Program-made: the position numbers and the translations under genes
From: an uncultured Clostridia bacterium
GTDB lineage: Bacteria; Bacillota; Clostridia; Christensenellales; CAG-138
Direction: 5' to 3'
Assembly: GCA_947168855.1 (NCBI GenBank)
Contig: CAMVNO010000009.1
Coordinates: 1 to 64,000 of the forward strand
Length of the DNA stretch: 64,000 bases
Part shown: piece after piece, positions 58,462 through 64,000 of the stretch
Layout of the letters: each line of letters starts with the position of its first letter
How positions within the stretch are numbered: the stretch's first letter is position 1
The notes under the pieces: model-generated
The model's input: only the letters and a program-made list of their open reading frames with translations
Told to the model about the DNA's origin: nothing
Database searches by the model: none

Positions 58462-58490
58462 TATACAAAAGTCCGAAAAAATCGTATAAT
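58462..58490 (+). promoter_or_regulatory. promoter of thpR-addB-addA
   Basis: TATACA (58462-58467), 17 bases, TATAAT (58485-58490), in an AT-rich stretch 30 bases before the ATG; AAAGGAG precedes the start. Confidence 0.65.
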
Positions 58491-58519
58491 GGAGGCAACG
58501 ATCCGAAAGGAGCCTTTAT

Positions 58520-59041
58520 ATGCGCTTATTTATCGCCGTGCCGCTGCCGAAGGACGTGCAGCGCGCCGTTTACACCGCGGAGGAGGGGCTGCGCGTCGCG
58601 AGCACCGCGGGGCGTTTCGTTCCGGCTGGCAACTTTCATATCACGCTGCGCTTTCTGGGCGAGACCAATGCGCTTGCCGACATCGCCGCCGCCATGCACG
58701 AGGCGGTGAAGGACGCGCGTCCGTTCCTGCTGCGGCTCGGAACGCTCGGCTCGTTTACGCACGGCGGGGCGCGGACGAGCTACCTCTCCGTGACCGGCGA
58801 TCTCGACGAGCTCTTCCGCATCCGGGAAACGCTCGAAGCGGCGCTGTTTGAATACGGCTTTGCGGGCGGCAAGGTGCGGTTTTCGCCGCATATCACGCTG
58901 GCGCGCGCCGTCGAGCACGGGGATCTTTCAAAGATCCGTATTCCGAACGCGGCGTTCACCGTGCGTTCGATCGTGCTCTTTGAAAGCACCAACGAAAACG
59001 GGCGCATGGTCTATACGCCCGTGCACACGGAACCGTTTTAA
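58520..59041 (+). CDS. thpR: RNA 2',3'-cyclic phosphodiesterase
   Basis: The 173-residue 2H phosphoesterase starts MRLFIAVPLPKDVQ and has the two HxTx motifs, HITL at 40-43 and HITL in FSPHITLAR. It opens 2',3'-cyclic phosphates of RNA and can ligate tRNA halves in vitro. It is the first gene before addAB; the link to recombination is not understood. Confidence 0.92.
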   Translation: MRLFIAVPLPKDVQRAVYTAEEGLRVASTAGRFVPAGNFHITLRFLGETNALADIAAAMHEAVKDARPFLLRLGTLGSFTHGGARTSYLSVTGDLDELFRIRETLEAALFEYGFAGGKVRFSPHITLARAVEHGDLSKIRIPNAAFTVRSIVLFESTNENGRMVYTPVHTEPF

Positions 59042-59050
59042 GGAGGGACA

Positions 59051-62000
59051 ATGGCGGCTTTGACGATCTTCCGCGGCGGGGCGCATACCGGAAAGAGCAC
59101 CGCGCTGTATGACAGGATCCGCGGGCACCGCGAAAAGGGCGAGCATGCGATCCTGCTCGTGCCGGAGCAGGCGACCTACGCCGCGGAGCAGAAGCTATGC
59201 AAGGCGCTCGGCGGGCTTTTGGGCGTCGAGGTCTATAGCTTCGAGCGCTTTTCCGAGCGGCTTCTCACGCGTGCGGGGCATACGCGTCCGTTTCTGTCCG
59301 TCGAAGGGCGGCATATGGTGCTGCGCCGCGCTGCGTACCGCGTGCGGGGAAAGCTCTCCGTCTTTTCGCGCGTGTCGCAGTCGCCGGGGTTCGCCAAGGT
59401 GATGGACGAGTGGATCGGACGGTTCAAGCAAAGCTGCATTGCGCCGCAGGACCTCGAAGCCGCGCTCGGCTCGCTCGATCCCGATTCCCTGCTGTTTCGG
59501 AAGCTGTCCGATATCCTTCTCATCTACCGCGAGAGCGAGGCGTTTCTCGAATCGCGCTATCTCACCGCGCAGGACCTTCTCACGGAGGCGCTTGCCGTGC
59601 TGCCCGACGCCGGGCTTTCCGACACATACGTTTACATCGACGACCTCGATCGCACGCGCGAGCAGGTGATGCGGCTCTTAAAGGGGATCATTCTGCACGC
59701 AAAGCATGTGACGGTCACGCTCCGCGCCGAAGCCGATCCGGCGCTTTCGGCGCTGTTCGAGCCGGAGGAGGCGCGCGCTGCGGCGCTTGCCGCGTTCTGC
59801 GCCGAACGGAGCATTCCGTTCTCCGTCCGCGCGTTCGAAACGCAGAGCGTCCGGGTCGATCCCGCGCTGAACCATCTGTGCCGCGAGCTCTTCAAACCGG
59901 AGCCGACGCCGTTCGAAGGCGAAAACGGCGCGGTTCGCGTGACGGGCTTTGCGACGCAGGCGCTGGAGGCGGAGATGACCGCGGACCGGATCCTCGACCT
60001 TTTGAAGGCGGACCCGACGCTCCGCTATTCCGACATCGCGATCGTCGTCTCCTCGCTCGACGCGTACGCGCCGCTTTTACGGCGCGCGTGCCGGCTTCGG
60101 AACATCCCGCTGTTTTTCGACGCGTCGCGTCCGATCCTCGGGCACGCGGCGACCGATTTTGTGCTGTCGTCGGTTTGCGCGGCGGTGAACGCGCTGAACG
60201 TCAACGACCTTCTGCATGTGCTGAAAAGCGGGTACGCGGGCGTATCCGCATTCGATACCGAGATCTTCGAAAACTATCTCCTGCGCTACGGGCTGTTCGG
60301 AAGCGCGCTTCAGAATCCGCTTTCGATCGGCGAGGTGCCGGAGGAGGCGGAGCGCGTAAGGGCCTCGATCGTGCCGAAGCTGCTTGCCCTCAAGGAATCG
60401 CTGTCCGAAAAGACGGCGGGTGGCAAGGTGCGCGGCGTGTACGCGTATCTGAAGACCATGGGGCTTATGGAGCAGCTCGAAGCCGAGGCGGACGCGCTGC
60501 AGCAGTCGGGCGAAGCGCAGGACGCGCAGACCTATGCGCAGATGTGGAACACGCTGATGACGCTGTTCAACCAGATCGACGCGATCATGGGCGACGTGCC
60601 GATGGGAGGTCAGGAATTCTGCGCGCTTTTGGAGGAAGGGCTTTCGAGCTACTCGATCGGCGTGCTCCCGGGACGCGCGGATCAGGTCGTGCTCGGCGAT
60701 CTTGTACGTACGCGCCTGAACCGCAGCAGGGTGCTTTTGCTGCTCGGCTGCACCGAGGGTGTGTTCCCGCCGTCGAGATCCGACGACGCGCTCTTAAACG
60801 ACGCGGAGCTTGACCGCATGGAATCGAGCGGGCTCTCCGTCTGGGGCAGGACGGCGCTGCTGACCGCGGCGGACCGGCTGCAGCTCTATACGCTGCTCAC
60901 CAAGGCGACCGAGCGCATCTTTTTCTCATACCCGTGCGCCGGCGCCTCGGGCGAGATGGTGCCTTCGCCGATCCTCAAAACGGTCGAAACGCTGTTCCCG
61001 ACGCCCGCGCCGCAGGTCGTTCTGAAACGGTCCGGCGCGCTGCCCGCGAATGCCGAGGTCGGCTTTGAGCGGCTGTCGGAGCTGCTTCGCATCTACCGCA
61101 TCGAAGGCACGGTCATGACCGATCTTCCGCCGCTGCTCGCGTATTACCGGAACGATCCTGCTTATGCGGACGCCGCCGAAGCGCTGCTTTCGGCGCGCGC
61201 AGGCACAAGGACGGAGGCGCAGATCGGGAAAGCGCTTGCCGGGAAGCTCTACGGCGAGGCGCCGTCGATGAGCGCAAGCCGTTTGGAGCAGTTTGCGCGG
61301 TGTCCCTTTGCGCAGTACCTGAAATACGGGCTCGGCGCCGAGGAGCGCAAGGAGGCGGCGGAGCGCGCCGACAACGTCGGAACGTTCCTGCACGATGCGC
61401 TGGACCTGTTCGTGAAAACGGCGCAGGACGAGGGCAGGGACCTTCGCACCATGACGAACGCGGAAGCGGACGCGGTTTTAAGCCGCATCCTGCCGCCGCT
61501 CAAGGAAACGCACAACGACGGCATCTTTGAACGCAACGCGCGCCTCAGGGAAGCGCTTGTCGTGCGGGACCGCATGATCCGCTGGTGCGCGTACTCCGTG
61601 CTGCGCCAGATCCGCGAGGGACGCTTCACGATTGCGGCGACGGAGGCGGGCTTCGGCAAAAACGGCGATCTTCTGCCCGTTTCGCTCGTGCTTTCCGACG
61701 GCACGCGCATTCCGGTCGGCGGAAAGATCGACCGCATCGATCGGACGCCCGACGGCGCGATGTTTCGCATCGTGGACTATAAAACCGGCAGGAACCATAC
61801 CTTTGACCCGTCGAAGTTCAGTAGCGGCGAAACGATCCAGCTTCCGCTGTATCTCGAAGCCGCCGGGCAGCTCGGCGGCGAGGCGGTCGGCATGTACTAT
61901 ATGCCGCTTTACGCGGACCCGCCCGAATCGCGGGATGAAACGCCGATGAATCCGCTGTCCGGCGTTACGGCGGACGACGAGGACGCGATCAGGGCGAGCG

Positions 62001-62308
62001 ACGCGCATCTGGACGGCAAATCCGCGCTGATCAGAAAGCTTGCGGTCAAAAAGGACGGGTACGCGGGCGATCTCGTCACGCGCGAGGAGCTTGAATCGCT
62101 CAAGAACGCCGCGATCCGCACGGCGACGGTCAACGCGGAGCGCATTCTTTCAGGCGAAGCGAACATCTATCCGACCGAGTCCGCGTGCACCTGGTGCCCG
62201 TACGGCGCGGTGTGCCGCTTCGATCCGCAGCTCGGCTGCAGAAAGCGCGGCGTGCCGAAGCTGAAGCTATCTGACCTTCTTTCAAAGGAAGGAGGCGACG
62301 AAGAATGA
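59051..62308 (+). CDS. addB: ATP-dependent helicase/nuclease subunit B
   Basis: The 1085-residue subunit processes double-strand ends with AddA. It has an N-terminal Walker A (GGAHTGKST, Lys15), an inactive-helicase middle region and a C-terminal RecB-type nuclease (VDYKTGR near 910). The [4Fe-4S] cysteines are visible: one in FARCPFAQYLKYG and three in CTWCPYGAVC-x7-C. AGGAGG precedes the ATG. The stop overlaps addA by four bases. Confidence 0.95.
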   Translation: MAALTIFRGGAHTGKSTALYDRIRGHREKGEHAILLVPEQATYAAEQKLCKALGGLLGVEVYSFERFSERLLTRAGHTRPFLSVEGRHMVLRRAAYRVRGKLSVFSRVSQSPGFAKVMDEWIGRFKQSCIAPQDLEAALGSLDPDSLLFRKLSDILLIYRESEAFLESRYLTAQDLLTEALAVLPDAGLSDTYVYIDDLDRTREQVMRLLKGIILHAKHVTVTLRAEADPALSALFEPEEARAAALAAFCAERSIPFSVRAFETQSVRVDPALNHLCRELFKPEPTPFEGENGAVRVTGFATQALEAEMTADRILDLLKADPTLRYSDIAIVVSSLDAYAPLLRRACRLRNIPLFFDASRPILGHAATDFVLSSVCAAVNALNVNDLLHVLKSGYAGVSAFDTEIFENYLLRYGLFGSALQNPLSIGEVPEEAERVRASIVPKLLALKESLSEKTAGGKVRGVYAYLKTMGLMEQLEAEADALQQSGEAQDAQTYAQMWNTLMTLFNQIDAIMGDVPMGGQEFCALLEEGLSSYSIGVLPGRADQVVLGDLVRTRLNRSRVLLLLGCTEGVFPPSRSDDALLNDAELDRMESSGLSVWGRTALLTAADRLQLYTLLTKATERIFFSYPCAGASGEMVPSPILKTVETLFPTPAPQVVLKRSGALPANAEVGFERLSELLRIYRIEGTVMTDLPPLLAYYRNDPAYADAAEALLSARAGTRTEAQIGKALAGKLYGEAPSMSASRLEQFARCPFAQYLKYGLGAEERKEAAERADNVGTFLHDALDLFVKTAQDEGRDLRTMTNAEADAVLSRILPPLKETHNDGIFERNARLREALVVRDRMIRWCAYSVLRQIREGRFTIAATEAGFGKNGDLLPVSLVLSDGTRIPVGGKIDRIDRTPDGAMFRIVDYKTGRNHTFDPSKFSSGETIQLPLYLEAAGQLGGEAVGMYYMPLYADPPESRDETPMNPLSGVTADDEDAIRASDAHLDGKSALIRKLAVKKDGYAGDLVTREELESLKNAAIRTATVNAERILSGEANIYPTESACTWCPYGAVCRFDPQLGCRKRGVPKLKLSDLLSKEGGDEE

Positions 62309-64000
62309 GCTTTACCCGGGAACAGATCGCCGCGATCGAAACCGGCGGCAACCTGATCGTTTCCGCGGCGGCGGGCGCGGGCAAGACGACCGTGCTGAGC
62401 GAGCGCGTCTGCCGTCTGGTCAAAGAGGGCATGCCGGTGGACCGCATGCTGGTTCTGACCTTCACGCGCGCCGCGGCGGGCGAGATGAAGGCGCGGATCT
62501 CGAAACGGCTTTCGGACGCCGCAAAGAGCGCCTCGGGCGCGCAGGCGGCGTATTACCGCGAACAGGCGGCGGCGGTCGCCAACGCCAATATTTCCACGAT
62601 CGACGCGTTCTGCGCCAAGGTCGTGTTCCGTCATTTCTTCCGCGTGGGGCTGACGCCGTCGGTCTCCACGCTCGATGAGACCGAAACCGCCGTGCTGCGC
62701 GCCGAAACGCGAAACGCCGCGCTCGACGCGCTTGCCGAAACGCAGGCGGAGGACTACCGCACGCTGATCGTTGCGTTCGGCAGCGAGGAGGCGCTTTCGG
62801 AGGCAATGGAGGGCTTCGAGGACTTTTTGTCCGCGCAGCCCGATCCGGCGGGGTGGATGGACGAAAACGAAGCGGCGCTTGCGGATCCGGAGGCGTTCGA
62901 CCGGCAGCTTGCGTACGCGCTCGAAACCGATCGGAGGGAGCTTTTGCGCGTGATCGACGCGCTGCAGGCGGAGACCGACCGGGTCCCGCGGGCATACGAA
63001 AAGATCCTTTCGATCCTGTACGCGCAGCTTTCCCGCGCGCGCGGCGCGCTGACGATGCAGACGCGCGAAACGTACGCCGCGGCGCTTTCCGGCATTCTGG
63101 ACGTTAAGGACGCGCTGCGCTTCCCGAACGGCACGCCCGACGCGGACAAGGCGGGCGTGCAGAAGGCAAAGCTTTTGTTCCGCGATACGGTGAAGCAGCA
63201 GGCGGAGCGCAACGCCGAGCCGGCGTCCGTTCTCCTGGAGCGGGAGCGGGCGGCAGCGCCGATCCTTCGCTCGTTCTACGCGCTGATGCGCGCGTACCGG
63301 ACGGCGTTTGCCGAAGCGAAGCGCCGGAAGAACGCGCTCGATTTTACCGATCTCGAGCACATGACGATCGAGATCCTGAAGGACGACGAGATCGCCGCGG
63401 AGTACCGGAACCGGTTTTTAACGATCATCGTCGACGAGTATCAGGATTCTAACCGCGTGCAGGAGGCGATCCTGAACCGCATCGCAAGACCGGGCGGACT
63501 GTTCTTTGTCGGCGACGTCAAGCAGTCGATCTATCGCTTCCGTATGGCGGAGCCCGGGCTGTTCCTCGAAAAATGCCGCGATTTTCACGGCAAAAACGGC
63601 ACGCGGATCGACCTCGGACATAATTTCCGCTCCGGAACGGCGGTCGTCGACGCGGTCAACACGGTCTTTGAAACGATCATGAAGGAGCCTGTCGCCGGGA
63701 TCGAATACGACGCGCGCGCAAGGCTCATCAAGGGCAATCCGACCGTGCCGGACGGCTGCTGCGAGCTGCATCTGTTTGAACGGGAGAACGACCCGGACGA
63801 CGAGGAAACGCTTGAGGACGCCGAGGCGGAGGCGCTGTTCGCGGCGAGAACGATCCGCGAACGCATGCGGCGCCCGGTTGCGGACGGCGAAGGGAGCCGC
63901 GCATGCCGCTACGGCGATTTCGCGGTGCTTCTGCGCAACAAAAAGCATGCCCGCATCTGGGCGCAGACGCTTGCCGAGGAGGGCATTCCCGCCTATGCGC
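62305..64000 (+). CDS. addA: ATP-dependent helicase/nuclease subunit A (partial, 3' end outside window)
   Basis: The frame starts with ATG at 62305 (GGAGG upstream) and is open to the window edge, so about 565 residues are seen of an expected 1150-1250. UvrD-type helicase motifs are Walker A AAAGAGKTT (Lys27), TFTRAAAGEMKARI, STIDAFCAKV, VDEYQDSN with IIVDE and GDVKQSIYRFR, and NFRSG. It forms the AddAB end-resection enzyme with addB. Confidence 0.95.
   Translation, partial: MSFTREQIAAIETGGNLIVSAAAGAGKTTVLSERVCRLVKEGMPVDRMLVLTFTRAAAGEMKARISKRLSDAAKSASGAQAAYYREQAAAVANANISTIDAFCAKVVFRHFFRVGLTPSVSTLDETETAVLRAETRNAALDALAETQAEDYRTLIVAFGSEEALSEAMEGFEDFLSAQPDPAGWMDENEAALADPEAFDRQLAYALETDRRELLRVIDALQAETDRVPRAYEKILSILYAQLSRARGALTMQTRETYAAALSGILDVKDALRFPNGTPDADKAGVQKAKLLFRDTVKQQAERNAEPASVLLERERAAAPILRSFYALMRAYRTAFAEAKRRKNALDFTDLEHMTIEILKDDEIAAEYRNRFLTIIVDEYQDSNRVQEAILNRIARPGGLFFVGDVKQSIYRFRMAEPGLFLEKCRDFHGKNGTRIDLGHNFRSGTAVVDAVNTVFETIMKEPVAGIEYDARARLIKGNPTVPDGCCELHLFERENDPDDEETLEDAEAEALFAARTIRERMRRPVADGEGSRACRYGDFAVLLRNKKHARIWAQTLAEEGIPAYA

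Overview
The window looks like chromosomal DNA from a GC-rich Clostridia-type Firmicute, probably a gut anaerobe. This inference rests on a division and cell-wall cluster containing a SpoVD-type penicillin-binding protein with PASTA domains, a MurE with the meso-diaminopimelate signature DNPR, two MurA paralogues, AddAB instead of RecBCD, a clostripain-type protease, a FeoB with a Cys-rich partner, strong GGAGG ribosome-binding sites and many small intergenic hairpin repeats. No tRNA, rRNA or CRISPR array was seen.

Layout. 1-8409 is the structural cassette of a prophage or prophage remnant: small terminase (cut by the window edge), large terminase, portal, putative scaffold, N4-gp56-type capsid, adaptor, nozzle-like protein and small virion proteins, closed by a terminator. 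8423-12126 holds a small acidic protein, a multi-repeat NlpC/P60 lipoprotein, and an AT-rich island with a ribbon-helix-helix regulator divergent from a lipoprotein. 12196-16051 holds an AlaX-type editing protein with an AEC transporter, carbamate kinase, and a zinc-ribbon membrane protein. 16101-20465 encodes a type IIA topoisomerase pair. Divergent from it, 20682-32208 is a compact dcw cluster (rsmH, ftsL, spoVD, murE, mraY, murD, ftsW, murA, ftsQ) with no murF or murG in the usual places.

32209-32790 is a repeat-rich gap. It is followed by rpsR-ssb-rpsF (minus strand), holA, a GNAT acetyltransferase, and a minus-strand group with clostripain protease, lipoprotein and M32 carboxypeptidase. 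Next come ferredoxin, a lone ParB and the most unusual locus: one gene for a membrane-anchored Cys-repeat protein between two 269-bp inverted repeats that differ at one base (41506-43373). Then follow cdsA, a FeoA-FeoB fusion with its Cys-rich partner, ksgA, a 16-bp tandem array beside a third shortened copy of the hairpin element, uvrB, deoD, and an overlapping set (rRNA-type methyltransferase, double-domain pseudouridine synthase, phosphoglucomutase). The window ends with a second murA, an anchored solute-binding protein, thpR and addB-addA (addA runs off the edge).

The core genes are ordinary housekeeping: wall synthesis, DNA repair, ribosome assembly and iron uptake. The novelty is mostly in non-coding DNA: a modular hairpin-array element in several copies, an inverted-repeat-bounded gene that could invert, an iteron-like AT-rich array, several promoters placed so that transcripts would be leaderless, and an operator-like palindrome over the promoter beside a ribbon-helix-helix gene.
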